NCBI RefSeq assembly: GCF_021601385.1 | Contig: NZ_BQHO01000002.1 | Location: 232,278 to 296,277, forward strand | Source of the DNA: Pseudomonas parasichuanensis | GTDB lineage: Bacteria > Pseudomonadota > Gammaproteobacteria > Pseudomonadales > Pseudomonadaceae | Direction: 5' to 3' | Length of the DNA: 64,000 nt | Shown: piece after piece, positions 26,166 to 36,086 of the stretch | Numbering within the stretch: position 1 is the first letter of the stretch | Layout: every line of letters begins with the position of its first letter | Notes under the pieces: model-generated | The model's input: the letters and a program-made list of their open reading frames with translations, nothing else | Database searches by the model: none | Told to the model about the DNA's origin: nothing | Program-made: the position numbers and the translations under genes

Positions 26166-27461
26166 ATGCTGGAAAGGCTGTTTCAACTAAAGGCACACAA
26201 CACCAACGTGCGCACCGAGATTCTCGCGGGCGTCACCACCTTCCTGGCCATGGCCTACATCCTGTTCGTCAACCCGAGCATCCTCGGCGAGACCGGCATG
26301 GACAAGGGCGCGATCTTCGTCGCCACCTGCCTGGCCGCGGCCATCGGCTCGGTGACCATGGGCATCATCGCCAACTACCCGATCGCCCTGGCGCCGGGCA
26401 TGGGCCTGAACGCCTTCTTCACCTACACCGTGGTCCTGCACATGGGCCACACCTGGCAGGTGGCGCTGGGTGCGGTGTTCCTGTCCGCCGTGCTGTTCTT
26501 CCTGCTGTCGATCTTCCGCATCCGCGAATGGATCGTGAACAGCATCCCGCTGCCGCTGCGCTCGGCCATCGCCGCCGGTATTGGCCTGTTTCTGGCGCTG
26601 ATCGCCCTGCATAACGCCGGCATCGTCGTCGATAACCAGGCCACCCTGGTGGGCCTGGGCGACCTCAAGCAGCCGGCGCCGATCCTCGCCACCCTGGGCT
26701 TCTTCCTGATCGTTGCCCTCGAGGCGATGAAAGTGCGTGGCGCGGTGCTGATCGGCATCCTCGCCGTGACCGTGGCCTCGATCGCCATGGGCGTCACCCC
26801 CTTCGGTGGCGTGGTGTCGATGCCGCCGTCGCTGGCGCCGACTTTCCTGCAGCTGGACATCAAGGGCGCCCTGGACGTCGGCCTGATCAGCGTGATCTTC
26901 GCCTTCCTGTTCGTCGACCTGTTCGACAACTCCGGCACCCTGATCGGCGTGGCCAAGCGCGCCGGCCTGATGGGCAAGGACGGCCACATGCCGAAGATGG
27001 GCCGCGCCCTGATCGCCGACAGCACCGCCGCCATGGCCGGCTCGCTGCTGGGCACCTCGACCACCACCAGCTACATCGAATCCGCCGCTGGCGTCAGTGC
27101 CGGTGGCCGCACCGGCCTGACCGCCATCGTCGTGGCCATCCTGTTCCTGCTGGCGCTGTTCTTCGCCCCGCTGGCCGGCAGCGTGCCCGCCTTCGCCACC
27201 GCCCCGGCGCTGCTGTTCGTCGCCGTACTGATGGCCTCGGGCCTGGCCGAGATCAACTGGGATGACGTCACCGAAGCCGCACCGGTGGTGGTCACCGCCC
27301 TGGCCATGCCGCTGACCTACTCGATCGCCAACGGCATCGCCTTCGGCTTCATCGCCTGGACTGCCATCAAGCTGCTGTCCGGCCGTCGCCAGGACCTGAA
27401 CCCGGCGCTGGTGATCCTGTCCATTCTGTTTGTCATCAAGCTGGGCTGGTTCAACGCATGA
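26166..27461 (+). CDS. AzgA-type adenine/guanine/hypoxanthine permease
   Basis: 431-aa NCS2/AzgA-like purine permease. It opens [22 protein letters not shown] and contains [34 protein letters not shown] and [19 protein letters not shown], all family signatures. It imports purine bases by proton symport. I chose the ATG at 26166 behind GGGAG; a longer upstream frame is not family-like. A small GGCGC/GCGCC hairpin lies in the leader. Its stop overlaps the trmA start (ATGA), an unusual pairing of a nucleobase importer with a tRNA-modifying enzyme. Confidence 0.92.
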   Translation: MLERLFQLKAHNTNVRTEILAGVTTFLAMAYILFVNPSILGETGMDKGAIFVATCLAAAIGSVTMGIIANYPIALAPGMGLNAFFTYTVVLHMGHTWQVALGAVFLSAVLFFLLSIFRIREWIVNSIPLPLRSAIAAGIGLFLALIALHNAGIVVDNQATLVGLGDLKQPAPILATLGFFLIVALEAMKVRGAVLIGILAVTVASIAMGVTPFGGVVSMPPSLAPTFLQLDIKGALDVGLISVIFAFLFVDLFDNSGTLIGVAKRAGLMGKDGHMPKMGRALIADSTAAMAGSLLGTSTTTSYIESAAGVSAGGRTGLTAIVVAILFLLALFFAPLAGSVPAFATAPALLFVAVLMASGLAEINWDDVTEAAPVVVTALAMPLTYSIANGIAFGFIAWTAIKLLSGRRQDLNPALVILSILFVIKLGWFNA

Positions 27462-28543
27462 GTGCCGTTTTCGACCCCACGCAATACGACGCGCAACTGG
27501 CGGCCAAGGTCGCCCGCCTGCGCGAGCTGCTGGCGCCGTTCGGCGCCCCGGAACCTGCGGTGTTCGACTCGCCGCGCGAGCACTACCGCCTGCGCGCCGA
27601 GTTCCGCCTGTGGCGCGAGGACGGCCAGCGCCATTACGCGATGTTCGCCCCGGGCGAGAAGCACAAAGCGATCCTGATCGACGACTTCCCCATCGCCAGC
27701 CAGCGCATCAACGAACTGATGCCACGCCTGAAGGCCGCCTGGCAGGGCAATGAGGCGCTGAACAACCGCCTGTTCCAGGTGGAGTTCCTCACCACCCTGG
27801 CCGGCGATGCCATGGTCACCCTGTGCTACCACCGCCCGCTGGACGACGCCTGGGAAGCCGCTGCGCAGCAGCTGGCCAGCGAGCTGAATGTGAGCGTGAT
27901 CGGCCGCTCCAAGGGCAAGCGCCTGGTGATCGGCCGTGACTACGCGGTAGAAAAACTGGACATTGCCGGCCGCACCTTCAGCTATCGCCAACCCGAAGGC
28001 GCGTTCACCCAGCCCAACGGCGCGGTGAACCAGAAGATGCTCGGCTGGGCATTCGAAGCCATGGGCGAGCGCGACGACGACCTGTTGGAGCTGTATTGCG
28101 GCAACGGCAACTTCACCCTGCCGTTGGCCACCCGTGCCCGCCAGGTGCTGGCCACCGAAATCAGCAAGACCTCGGTCAACGCCGCGCTGCACAACCTGGA
28201 CGAGAATGGCGTGGACAACGTGCGCCTGGTGCGCCTGTCGGCCGAAGAGCTGACCCAGGCGCTGAACGAGGTGCGCCCGTTCCGCCGGCTGGAAGGGATC
28301 GACCTGAAGCGCTACGAATTCGGTACCGTGTTCGTCGACCCGCCGCGCGCCGGCATGGACCCGGACACCTGCGAGCTGACCCGGCGCTTCGAGCGCATCC
28401 TGTACATCTCATGCAACCCCGAGACCCTGGCGCAGAACATCGCCCAGTTGCAGGACACCCACCGCATCGAGCGCTGTGCGCTGTTCGACCAGTTCCCGTA
28501 TACCCATCACATGGAAAGCGGCGTGCTGCTGGTTCGGCGCTGA
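27458..28543 (+). CDS. trmA: tRNA (uridine-54-C5)-methyltransferase TrmA
   Basis: 361-aa SAM-dependent enzyme making ribothymidine-54 (T-loop) in tRNA. Motifs: [18 protein letters not shown] (SAM), [10 protein letters not shown] (motif IV) and [14 protein letters not shown] with the catalytic nucleophile Cys, followed by [13 protein letters not shown]. Length matches E. coli TrmA (366 aa). The start overlaps the azgA stop, so it is probably translated by coupling. A REP pair separates it from the convergent pcaG. Confidence 0.97.
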   Translation: MSAVFDPTQYDAQLAAKVARLRELLAPFGAPEPAVFDSPREHYRLRAEFRLWREDGQRHYAMFAPGEKHKAILIDDFPIASQRINELMPRLKAAWQGNEALNNRLFQVEFLTTLAGDAMVTLCYHRPLDDAWEAAAQQLASELNVSVIGRSKGKRLVIGRDYAVEKLDIAGRTFSYRQPEGAFTQPNGAVNQKMLGWAFEAMGERDDDLLELYCGNGNFTLPLATRARQVLATEISKTSVNAALHNLDENGVDNVRLVRLSAEELTQALNEVRPFRRLEGIDLKRYEFGTVFVDPPRAGMDPDTCELTRRFERILYISCNPETLAQNIAQLQDTHRIERCALFDQFPYTHHMESGVLLVRR

Positions 28544-28577
28544 CTTTCAAGCCCTCGGGGCTGCTCTGCAGCCCTTT

Positions 28578-28640
28578 CGCGGCACAAGGCCGCTCCTACA
28601 GTGGATCGCATCTCTCCTGTAGGAGCGGCCTTGTGCCGCG
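28578..28640. repeat. Paired REP palindrome between trmA and pcaG
   Basis: Two perfect inverted 24-bp arms (28578-28601 and 28617-28640) containing CGGCACAAGGCCGCTCCTAC and its complement, with a 15-bp spacer. It lies between convergent stops. It is the P. putida-type REP, GCACAAGGC variant. Confidence 0.9.
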
Positions 28641-28668
28641 AATGGGCCGCAAAGCGGCCCCAGCATTC

Positions 28669-29274
28669 TCAGAAATCGAAGAACACCGTCTCCCCTTCCC
28701 CCTGAATACGGATATCGAAGCGATACGCCGTCTTCCCCTCCACTTCGCACCGCTTGGCAATCAGCGTCTCGCGCCGCTGCGGCTGCTCGATCAGGTTGAG
28801 CACCGGGCACTTGGCGTTCGCCTCGCCCTCGTCATCGAAATACAACCGCGTGTGCAGGTGGATATTGATGCCCCGGGCAAACAGGCTGATGTTGATGTGC
28901 GGCGCCATCGGCACACCGGCAGCGTTGTTCACCACGCCCGGCTTGACCGTGTGCAGGGTCCATTCACCGGCATCGAAGGTAGTGGCGGTGCGGCCAAAGC
29001 TGTTGAACAGGTTCTCCTGGTTGTAGTCGTCCTGGTACAGGCCGTTGGCGTCGGCCTGCCAGATTTCCAGGAACGAGTCACGCACCAGGTGGCCATTGCC
29101 GTCGTACACCTGGCCGATCAGCAGGATGTGCTCACCCGGGGCAGCGGCCTTGGCCAGGCGGTTCCAGATTTCCTGGTCACGGGTCGGGTTGCCGGCCGCT
29201 TCCAGGGCCAGGCCGATGTGCACGTAGGGGCCGGCGGTCTGCGAGGGGGTTTCCGGCAGCAGTTCGATAGGCAT
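28669..29274 (-). CDS. pcaG: Protocatechuate 3,4-dioxygenase alpha subunit
   Basis: 201-aa alpha chain of the intradiol enzyme that opens protocatechuate to beta-carboxy-cis,cis-muconate (beta-ketoadipate pathway). It opens MPIELLPETPSQTAGPYVHIG and has the typical WQADANGLYQDD segment. The alpha chain lacks the iron ligands; it pairs with PcaH. It follows pcaH by 11 nt and both are on one transcript. A REP pair lies behind it. Confidence 0.97.
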   Translation of the reverse strand: MPIELLPETPSQTAGPYVHIGLALEAAGNPTRDQEIWNRLAKAAAPGEHILLIGQVYDGNGHLVRDSFLEIWQADANGLYQDDYNQENLFNSFGRTATTFDAGEWTLHTVKPGVVNNAAGVPMAPHINISLFARGINIHLHTRLYFDDEGEANAKCPVLNLIEQPQRRETLIAKRCEVEGKTAYRFDIRIQGEGETVFFDF

Positions 29275-29285
29275 GACGGCGCTCC

Positions 29286-30005
29286 TCAGCGGTTTTCGAA
29301 GTGGGTCTGGCGCTGGCCGCGCAGGACGATGTCAAAGCGATAGGCCAGGCAATCCATGGGGTTGGCGTGGCTCATGTCGAGCCTGGCGATCAGCCGCTCG
29401 ACCGCATCCGGGTTGGCGATCGACTTGACGATCGGACACATCGGGATCAACGGGTCGCCCTCGAAATACAGCTGGGTGATCAGCTTGGTGGCGATCGACG
29501 GGCCGCTGACGGAGAAGTGGATATGCGCCGGGCGCCAGTCGTTGGGGCCGTTGCGCCAGGGGTACGGGCCGGGCTTGATGGTGCGGAAGCTGTAGTAGCC
29601 GTCGCGGTCGGTGAGGCAACGGCCGACGCCGCCGAAGTTCGGGTCCAGCGGTGCCAGGTAGCGGTCGTTCTTGTGCCGGTAGCGGCCACCGGCGTTGGCC
29701 TGCCACATTTCCACCAGGGTGTTGGGCACCGGTTTGCCGTACTGGTCGACCACACGGCCAGCGACGATGATGCGTTCGCCGATGGGCAGGCCACCGTTGT
29801 TGAAGTTCAGCAGCAGGTCGTGGTCATGCTCGCCGAAGCGCAGATGGGAAAAGTCCGGGCCGGTGCTTTCGCTGATCGACTGCGGAATGCTCACCAGCGC
29901 CTGGCGCGGCGAACGGGCAATCGAGGTCTTGTAGTCGGGGGTGAAGGCCTTGGGGTGCCAGTTGCGATCACGGATCACGAAACGGCTGGTGTCCTGGGCA
30001 GGCAT
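29286..30005 (-). CDS. pcaH: Protocatechuate 3,4-dioxygenase beta subunit
   Basis: 239-aa beta chain carrying the non-heme ferric centre. The four ligands are present: Tyr109 (GGRYRH), Tyr148 (GPYPW), His161 and His163 (RPAHIHF), equal to 108, 147, 160 and 162 in the mature numbering. It opens [21 protein letters not shown] PcaQ-type operator sequence lies about 105-120 bp upstream. The rest of the pathway (pcaIJ, pcaF, pcaBDC) is not in this window. Confidence 0.97.
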   Translation of the reverse strand: MPAQDTSRFVIRDRNWHPKAFTPDYKTSIARSPRQALVSIPQSISESTGPDFSHLRFGEHDHDLLLNFNNGGLPIGERIIVAGRVVDQYGKPVPNTLVEMWQANAGGRYRHKNDRYLAPLDPNFGGVGRCLTDRDGYYSFRTIKPGPYPWRNGPNDWRPAHIHFSVSGPSIATKLITQLYFEGDPLIPMCPIVKSIANPDAVERLIARLDMSHANPMDCLAYRFDIVLRGQRQTHFENR

Positions 30006-30109
30006 GCCGGTTTCCTCTCTTGGAATTATGAAGCCGCCTGGGCGTGCCAGGCGGACTTGCAGTTTCCGGCAGGTACGACGGGATGAATATTGAATTCAGC
30101 GGTCATAGG

Positions 30110-30127
30110 CATAACCATTTGGTTATG
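30110..30127. promoter_or_regulatory. PcaQ-like operator upstream of pcaH
   Basis: CATAACCATTTGGTTATG has ATAACC-N4-GGTTAT, nearly identical to the published rhizobial LysR-type PcaQ site ATAACC-N4-GGTTAA. It is a perfect 7-bp palindrome around ATTT. No pcaQ gene is adjacent. The site also lies about 80-100 bp upstream of the metallopeptidase gene on the other strand. Confidence 0.6.
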
Positions 30128-30207
30128 GCCATGCGCTCGCCCTAACGGCCAGCGCGGCGCTGAACTAATCTTTTGTCTTCATGTTTCAAAAAAGTGGAGT
30201 GCACCAC

Positions 30208-31098
30208 ATGGAATGGCGAAAAGGCCGACGCAGCGACAACGTGGTCGATGCCCGCGGCGAAGGTGGCGGTGGCGGCGGCATGCGTTTCGGCGGAGGCAAG
30301 GGCCTGGGGCTCGGCGCCATCCTGTTGATCGTCGGCATCGGCTGGCTCACCGGGCAGGACCCGCTGCAGATCCTCGGCCAACTGGCCGGGCAGATGGACC
30401 AGCAGCAACAGACCGCCCCGGCCAATGTCGGGAGCAAGGCACCGCCCGCCAATGACGAGCAGGCGGCGTTCGTCGCCTCGATCCTCGGCGACACCGAAGA
30501 CACCTGGAAAGCGCTGTTCGCCCAGGCTGGCAAACAGTACCGCGACCCGAAGCTGGTGCTGTTCAGCGGCCAGGTCAATTCGGCCTGTGGGTTCGCCTCG
30601 GCAGCGGTCGGGCCGTTCTACTGCCCCGCCGACCAGCGCGTGTACCTGGACATGAGCTTCTTCCGCGAAATGGAAACCCGCTTCGCCGCGGCCGGCGATT
30701 TCGCCCAGGCCTATGTGATCGCCCACGAGATCGGCCACCACGTGCAGACCCTGCTCGGGGTCTCGGCCAAGGTCGACGCCGCCCGCCGCAGCGGCCAGCG
30801 CATGGAGGGCGACAATGGCTTGCTGGTGCGCCAGGAACTGCAGGCCGACTGCCTGGCCGGGGTCTGGGCCTACCAGGCGCAGAAACGCCTGAACTGGCTG
30901 GAGCCGGGGGATGTGGAGGAAGCGCTGAACGCCGCCAATGCCATTGGCGACGACCGCCTGCAGCAACAGGGGCAGGGACGGGTGGTACCCGACTCGTTCA
31001 CCCACGGCACCTCGCAGCAGCGGGTGCGCTGGTTCAAGGCCGGGTTCGGCAGTGGTGATGTGACCCAATGCGACACCTTCAGCGCACGTAGCCTCTGA
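30208..31098 (+). CDS. YpfJ-type neutral zinc metallopeptidase
   Basis: 296-aa putative zinc peptidase of the YpfJ family (PF04228). A glycine-rich N-terminus is followed by one membrane helix (KGLGLGAILLIVGIGWLTG, residues 31-49) and a catalytic domain with HEIGHH at 163-168 (VIAHEIGHHVQTLLG) and downstream family motifs QADCLAGVWA. It is anchored to the inner membrane with the domain probably periplasmic; the substrate is unknown. I chose the ATG at 30208 with GTGGAG upstream; a start 27 nt earlier is less likely. A GC-rich terminator follows. Confidence 0.88.
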   Translation: MEWRKGRRSDNVVDARGEGGGGGGMRFGGGKGLGLGAILLIVGIGWLTGQDPLQILGQLAGQMDQQQQTAPANVGSKAPPANDEQAAFVASILGDTEDTWKALFAQAGKQYRDPKLVLFSGQVNSACGFASAAVGPFYCPADQRVYLDMSFFREMETRFAAAGDFAQAYVIAHEIGHHVQTLLGVSAKVDAARRSGQRMEGDNGLLVRQELQADCLAGVWAYQAQKRLNWLEPGDVEEALNAANAIGDDRLQQQGQGRVVPDSFTHGTSQQRVRWFKAGFGSGDVTQCDTFSARSL

Positions 31099-31104
31099 GC
31101 CTGG

Positions 31105-31130
31105 AAGGGGGGCCGCAAAGCGCCCCCCTT
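31105..31130 (+). terminator. Stem-loop after the metallopeptidase gene
   Basis: 9-bp stem AAGGGGGGC (31105-31113) with GCCCCCCTT (31122-31130), 8-nt loop. It lacks a long T-run, so efficiency is uncertain, but it is directly downstream of the stop. Confidence 0.55.
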
Positions 31131-31300
31131 GCCCTGCCAAAAAGCAAACGTTTTCAGCCATTTACAAATCTGCTGAAAAAGCGTTTCAGCTTCTCTCTTA
31201 TTTGCCGATATGCCCTACACAAATCCAAGGGCACCCTCATAAAAACAACGCCCAGCGATATGAGATCAAGTGAGCGAAATCATTTTCTGGGAGAGCGTGC

Positions 31301-33220
31301 ATGAACAGCTGGTTCGCCAACATCAGCGTCAACCTCAAACTCGGCCTGGGCTTCGGCCTGGTGCTGGTACTGACCGGCCTGCTGGCCCTGACCGGCTGGA
31401 ACAGCCTGGGCAGCCTGATCAACCGCAGCAACTGGATGGGCGACATCGGCCAGCTCAACAAAGACCTGACCGACCTGCGCATCGCCCGCCTGCAGTACAT
31501 GATCGCCAATGGCGACGACGCGGCGGCAGCCAACACCCAGGCCAAGCTGGACGCGTTCAGCAAGCAGCAGGAATACCTGGTCAGCACCTTCAAGAGCCCC
31601 GAGAACGTCAAGCTGCTCAATGAACTGGGCCAGACCATCAGCGAATACAAGGCTTCGCTGAGCAAGATGCGGGCTGGCTACACCAGCTCCCAGGCCACCC
31701 GCGAGGCGATGACGGCCTCGGCCACCAAGGCCGACGAGGCCATGGATGCCCTGAGCCAGGAAGTCATGTCACGCACCGAGAGCGACGGCGTGCGCCTGGC
31801 CCAGTACCAACTGATCAGCAAGGCGCGCCAACAGCTGTTGCTGGTACGCATCGACGTGCGCGGCTATATCGCCGAGAACACCGCTGCCAACGAACAGGCA
31901 GCCCTGCGTCAACTCGACGCCGCCCTGGCCGAAGTCGACGACCTCAAGCGCCAGTTACCCAACGAGACGGCGCGCCTGCAGCAGTTCGAGCAGTCGGTGC
32001 AGGCCTACCGTGACGGCGTGCGCCGCTTCCGCGATGCAGTGGCCGCTATCGCCAGCGCCCGGGCCGAGATGACCGTGCAGGGCGCCGACATCGTCAAACG
32101 CAGCGACGCGCTGTACCAGATCCAGCTTGACCGCCGCGACAGCGAAAGCGCCCAGGCGCGCAGCCTGCAGATCTTCGCCACACTGCTGGCACTGCTGGTC
32201 GGTGTACTGGCCGCGTTCATCATCACCCGCCAGATTACCCGCCCGCTGCGCGAAACCATGGACGTGGTGAACAAGATCGCCAACGGCGACCTCACTCAGA
32301 ACCTGCGCGTTACCCGACGCGACGAACTGGGCGCCTTGCAGCAAGGCATCGCGCGCATGGGCACCACCCTGCGCGAGCTGATCACCGGTATCCGCGATGG
32401 CGTCACCCAGATCGCCAGCGCAGCCGAGGAACTGTCGGCGGTCACCGAGCAGACCAGCGCCGGCGCCAACAGCCAGAAGGTCGAGACCGACCAGGTGGCC
32501 ACCGCCATGCACGAAATGGCCGCCACCGTGCAGGAAGTGGCGCGCAATGCCGAACAGGCGGCCTTTGCCGCCACCAATGCCGACGGCGAAGCCCGCGGCG
32601 GCGACAAAGTGGTGGGTGAGGCCATCGGCCAGATCGAGCGCCTGGCCCAGGAGGTCAAACGTTCCACCGACGCCATGACCCTGCTGCAGCAGGAAAGCCA
32701 GAAGATCGGCAGTGTGATGGATGTGATCAAGTCGGTGGCCGAGCAGACCAACCTGCTGGCCCTCAACGCCGCCATCGAAGCTGCCCGTGCCGGTGAAGCC
32801 GGGCGTGGTTTTGCGGTGGTCGCCGACGAAGTGCGCGGCCTGGCCCAACGCACCCAGCAGTCGACCGAAGAGATCGAAGGCCTGATCGCCAGCCTGCAGC
32901 ACGGCACCCAGCAGGTGGCCGATGCGATGAACGGCAGCCGCAGCCTGACCGACAGCAGTGTGGAACTGGCGCGCAAGGCCGGTGGCTCGTTGGAGAACAT
33001 CACCCGCACGGTGTCGAACATCCAGTCGATGAACCAGCAGATCGCCGCCGCCGCCGAGCAGCAGAGCGCCGTGGCCGAAGAGATCAGCCGCAGCATCCTG
33101 AATGTGCGTGATGTGTCGGAGCAGACCGCTGCCGCCAGTGATGAAACCGCGGCCTCCAGCGTCGAGCTGGCGCGTCTGGGTGGTCACTTGCAGACTCTGG
33201 TCAGCCAGTTCCGCGTCTGA
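31301..33220 (+). CDS. mcpS: Methyl-accepting chemoreceptor with HBM sensor, McpS-like
   Basis: 639-aa chemoreceptor. TM1 is near residues 11-31, followed by a roughly 255-residue helical bimodular (HBM) periplasmic domain, then TM2 near 287-309, a HAMP segment (TRPLRETMDVVNKIANGDL) and the signalling tip EQTNLLALNAAIEAARAGE. The length and neighbourhood (pcaHG, metallopeptidase, ggt) match McpS of P. putida, which senses TCA-cycle acids at the membrane-proximal module and acetate distally. It drives chemotaxis towards malate, fumarate and succinate. The HBM ligand residues were not checked individually. Confidence 0.85.
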   Translation: MNSWFANISVNLKLGLGFGLVLVLTGLLALTGWNSLGSLINRSNWMGDIGQLNKDLTDLRIARLQYMIANGDDAAAANTQAKLDAFSKQQEYLVSTFKSPENVKLLNELGQTISEYKASLSKMRAGYTSSQATREAMTASATKADEAMDALSQEVMSRTESDGVRLAQYQLISKARQQLLLVRIDVRGYIAENTAANEQAALRQLDAALAEVDDLKRQLPNETARLQQFEQSVQAYRDGVRRFRDAVAAIASARAEMTVQGADIVKRSDALYQIQLDRRDSESAQARSLQIFATLLALLVGVLAAFIITRQITRPLRETMDVVNKIANGDLTQNLRVTRRDELGALQQGIARMGTTLRELITGIRDGVTQIASAAEELSAVTEQTSAGANSQKVETDQVATAMHEMAATVQEVARNAEQAAFAATNADGEARGGDKVVGEAIGQIERLAQEVKRSTDAMTLLQQESQKIGSVMDVIKSVAEQTNLLALNAAIEAARAGEAGRGFAVVADEVRGLAQRTQQSTEEIEGLIASLQHGTQQVADAMNGSRSLTDSSVELARKAGGSLENITRTVSNIQSMNQQIAAAAEQQSAVAEEISRSILNVRDVSEQTAAASDETAASSVELARLGGHLQTLVSQFRV

Positions 33221-33232
33221 CCTTCAGAAACG

Positions 33233-33298
33233 ATTCGCGGGTAAACCCGCTCCCACAGGTCCAGAATTGATCCTGTGGGAGCGGGTTTACCCGCGAAT
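33233..33298. repeat. Paired REP palindrome between mcpS and ggt
   Basis: Two perfect inverted 27-bp arms (33233-33259 and 33272-33298) with core CGCGGGTAAACCCGCTCCCA. It lies between convergent stops and belongs to the GTAAAC-loop REP variant seen in P. putida, different from the GCACAAGG variant elsewhere. Confidence 0.9.
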
Positions 33299-33321
33299 AC
33301 GTCGGCTCAGCCAACAGTGGC

Positions 33322-34989
33322 TTACTTAACGATCATCCCCACGCCCCGCCCACGCGGATCCGACGCGGTCTCCAGCTTCTCCCCGGTCACCCGGATCGCC
33401 TGGATATCGCCCATCTCCCAGCCTTGATCCTCCAGCACATAACCCATCTTCTTCAGGTCATCGGCCACCTTGCCGGTGAGCGGCGCATAGCTGTCGAAGT
33501 AGATAGTGTCCTTGGGCAGCAACTGGTGATGCACCCGCTGCGCCGCCACCGATTTCTCCAGCGGCATGTTGTAGTCATACAGGTTGTTCATCACCTGGAA
33601 GATCGAGGTGAAGATCCGCGAACCGCCCGGCGTGCCCACCACCAGCACCACCTTGCCGTCACGGGTCACCAGGGTCGGGCTCATGGACGAAAGCATGCGC
33701 TTGCCCGGGGCGATGGCGTTGGCGTCACCGCCCACCACGCCAAAGGCGTTGGCTGCACCCGGCTTGGCGCTGAAGTCGTCCATCTCGTCGTTGAGCAAAA
33801 AGCCCGCGCCCTTCACCACCACGCCGCTGCCGTAGTCGAGGTTGAGGGTGTAGGTGTTGCTCACCGCGTTGCCCTGCTTGTCGACGATGGAGAAGTGCGT
33901 GGTCTGGTGCGGCTCCAGGCCCGGCTTGACCTTGTCGGTCGCGGAGATCGCGTTCGGGTTGACCTGCTCTGCGCGCTTGGCCAGGTAGTCCTTGGCGACC
34001 AGCTTGTCCACCGGCACCTGGGTAAAGGCTGGGTCACCCAGGTAGTCGGCGCGGTCGGCGAACACACGCTTCTCGATCTCGGCCAGCAGGTGAATGTACT
34101 TCGCCGAGTTGTGCTCGACGCCCTTGAAGTCGACCGCACGGTCTTCCTTGATGCCCAGCAGCTGGGCCAGGGCCACGCCGCCAGAGCTCGGCGGTGGCGC
34201 GGTGTAGACCACGTTGCCGCGCCAGTCGATGGCCATCGGGTTGCGCCACAGCGCCTTGTAGTCCTTGAGGTCTTCCTTGGTGATCAGGCCCTTGTCGGCC
34301 TGCATCTGCGCCACCAGCAGGTCGGCGGTCTTGCCCTGGTAGAACTCGCTGACGCCCTTGTCGGCGATGCGCTCGAGGGTCTGCGCCAGCTCCGGCTGCT
34401 TGAACAACTCGCCCACCTTCATGCTGCCGAAGTAGTCGTTGAAGTTGGTGGCGGTCTTGAACAGGCCCTGGGCGTCATCGCGGTACTGGTACTGCTTCTG
34501 GGCAATCTTGAAGCCGTTCTTGGCATAGCCGATGGCGGGGGTGAGCAGCTCGCTCCACTTGAGCTTGCCGAACTTCTGGTGCGCTTCCCACAGGCCCATT
34601 ACCGTGCCCGGCACGCCGGCTGCGCGCACGCCGACCAGGCTGAGGTTCTCGATCACCTCGCCCTTGTCATCCAGGTACATGGTCTTGGTGGCGGCCTTGG
34701 GCGCCACTTCGCGGTAGTCGAGGAAGTACGGCTTGCCGTCGACGAACAGGGTCATGAAGCCACCGCCACCGATGTTGCCGGCCTCGGGGTAGGTGACGGC
34801 GAGGGTGAAGGCCGTGGCGACGGCGGCGTCCACCGCGTTGCCGCCCTTCTTGAGGATATCGGCGGCCACCTGTGCGCCATATTGATCAGGCGCAGCCACC
34901 GCGCCGCCTTCCAGCGTCACGGCAAAAGCGGAGGAACAGCTCAGGATCGCGGCCCCGAGGGCCAATGGCTGGAACATGACAAGACGCAT
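33322..34989 (-). CDS. ggt: Periplasmic gamma-glutamyltransferase
   Basis: 555-aa N-terminal-nucleophile hydrolase. A signal peptide ends at about LSCSSAFA, and the mature protein is made as a precursor that splits itself before the catalytic Thr363 (PHQTTHFS; nucleophile in TTHF). The glycine-rich GTPGGSRI segment is also present. It hydrolyses or transfers gamma-glutamyl groups from glutathione. I chose ATG at 34987-34989 (AAGGAA site upstream); a GTG two codons earlier is possible. It is convergent with mcpS. Confidence 0.95.
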   Translation of the reverse strand: MRLVMFQPLALGAAILSCSSAFAVTLEGGAVAAPDQYGAQVAADILKKGGNAVDAAVATAFTLAVTYPEAGNIGGGGFMTLFVDGKPYFLDYREVAPKAATKTMYLDDKGEVIENLSLVGVRAAGVPGTVMGLWEAHQKFGKLKWSELLTPAIGYAKNGFKIAQKQYQYRDDAQGLFKTATNFNDYFGSMKVGELFKQPELAQTLERIADKGVSEFYQGKTADLLVAQMQADKGLITKEDLKDYKALWRNPMAIDWRGNVVYTAPPPSSGGVALAQLLGIKEDRAVDFKGVEHNSAKYIHLLAEIEKRVFADRADYLGDPAFTQVPVDKLVAKDYLAKRAEQVNPNAISATDKVKPGLEPHQTTHFSIVDKQGNAVSNTYTLNLDYGSGVVVKGAGFLLNDEMDDFSAKPGAANAFGVVGGDANAIAPGKRMLSSMSPTLVTRDGKVVLVVGTPGGSRIFTSIFQVMNNLYDYNMPLEKSVAAQRVHHQLLPKDTIYFDSYAPLTGKVADDLKKMGYVLEDQGWEMGDIQAIRVTGEKLETASDPRGRGVGMIVK

Positions 34990-35098
34990 GGGCACTTCCT
35001 TGGTGTTGTTTTTGTTGATCAGTCATTAAGGCCGAAGCGCTCCGACTAAGCAAACACCGTAGGAAATTTCCGCCGCCAACGGGCAGCTGTTGTCGCAT

Positions 35099-36004
35099 TC
35101 AGGCAACTGCGCACGCGTATGCCACAAGCTTTGCCTGGATGAAATCGAGGAAGCACTGAATGCGCAGGGCCAGCTGGGTATTGCGGTAGTAGACCGCATG
35201 GATCGGCTGACGATAGCCGTTGTTGTGCTCCGCCAGCAGCACCTGCAGGCGGCCTGCGCGGATGTCTTCGTGGGTCATGAAATGCGACAGGCTGACGATG
35301 CCTTCCCCGGCAATCGCCAACTGGCGCAGGGTCTCGCCACTGGAGGCGAGCAATTGCGGGCGGATCGCCCAGCGCTCGCCCTGGGCATGGCGCAGCGGCC
35401 ACTGGTTGAGCGACTCGGGTGCGCTGAAACCGAGCAGGCAATGCTCGGCGAGGTCCTCGACGTTCTGCGGGGTGCCGTGCCGGGCCAGGTACGCAGGGCT
35501 GGCGAGCACCTGCACCGGGCTGCAGCCCAACGCCCGGGCATGCAGGCTGGAGTCGGCCAGCTCGCCGATGCGAATGGCCACGTCGGTGCTCTGCTCCAGC
35601 AAGTCGATGATCAGGTCGTCGGTGTTCAGTTCCAGTTCGATACCGGGGTACTGCTGACGGAACTCGCTGATCCAGGGCAGGATCGCGTGCAGCATGAACG
35701 GCCCGGCGGCATTGATGCGCAGGCGCCCGGACGGGGTCTGGCGGTGCATCGACAGGCGCTCTTCCATGTCGTCCATCTGCTCGAGGATCAGCCGTGAACG
35801 TTCGAGAAAGAAGCGCCCTTCTTCGGTCAGGTCCATGCGCCGGGTGGTGCGGTTGACCAGCGTGGTGCCCAGCTTGCCCTCCAGGCGCGACAGCGTGCGG
35901 CTGACCGCCGACGGGGTCTGGCCGATCTGTTCGGCGGCGGCGGAGATCGAACCGCAGTCGATGACGGCGACGAATACCTGGAGTTCTTCGGAGCGGGTTT
36001 TCAC
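35099..36004 (-). CDS. LysR-family transcriptional regulator
   Basis: 301-aa LysR protein with an N-terminal winged HTH (SISAAAEQIGQTPSAVSRTL) and a C-terminal effector-binding domain. The GTG start at 36002-36004 has AAGG 9 nt upstream; a longer frame upstream is not family-like. It lies downstream of, and on the same strand as, the mdaB gene (82-bp gap), so it may form one transcript with it and control the mdaB/ygiN pair. The inducer is not evident. Confidence 0.85.
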   Translation of the reverse strand: MKTRSEELQVFVAVIDCGSISAAAEQIGQTPSAVSRTLSRLEGKLGTTLVNRTTRRMDLTEEGRFFLERSRLILEQMDDMEERLSMHRQTPSGRLRINAAGPFMLHAILPWISEFRQQYPGIELELNTDDLIIDLLEQSTDVAIRIGELADSSLHARALGCSPVQVLASPAYLARHGTPQNVEDLAEHCLLGFSAPESLNQWPLRHAQGERWAIRPQLLASSGETLRQLAIAGEGIVSLSHFMTHEDIRAGRLQVLLAEHNNGYRQPIHAVYYRNTQLALRIQCFLDFIQAKLVAYACAVA

Positions 36005-36086
36005 GCGGGGTGGCCTTGGTGTAGGGATGCGGTGATTGATAGCCGTTGCAGGCAACCCAGGCAAGTTTTCAACGCATCGCGGGGCT

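Noticed and set aside
31203-31210. Possible sigma-28 (FliA) promoter for the chemoreceptor, GCCGATAT
   Set aside because: The -10 resembles GCCGATAA but no TAAA-type -35 lies at the required 11-nt spacing; the nearest AAAG is about 18-19 nt away.
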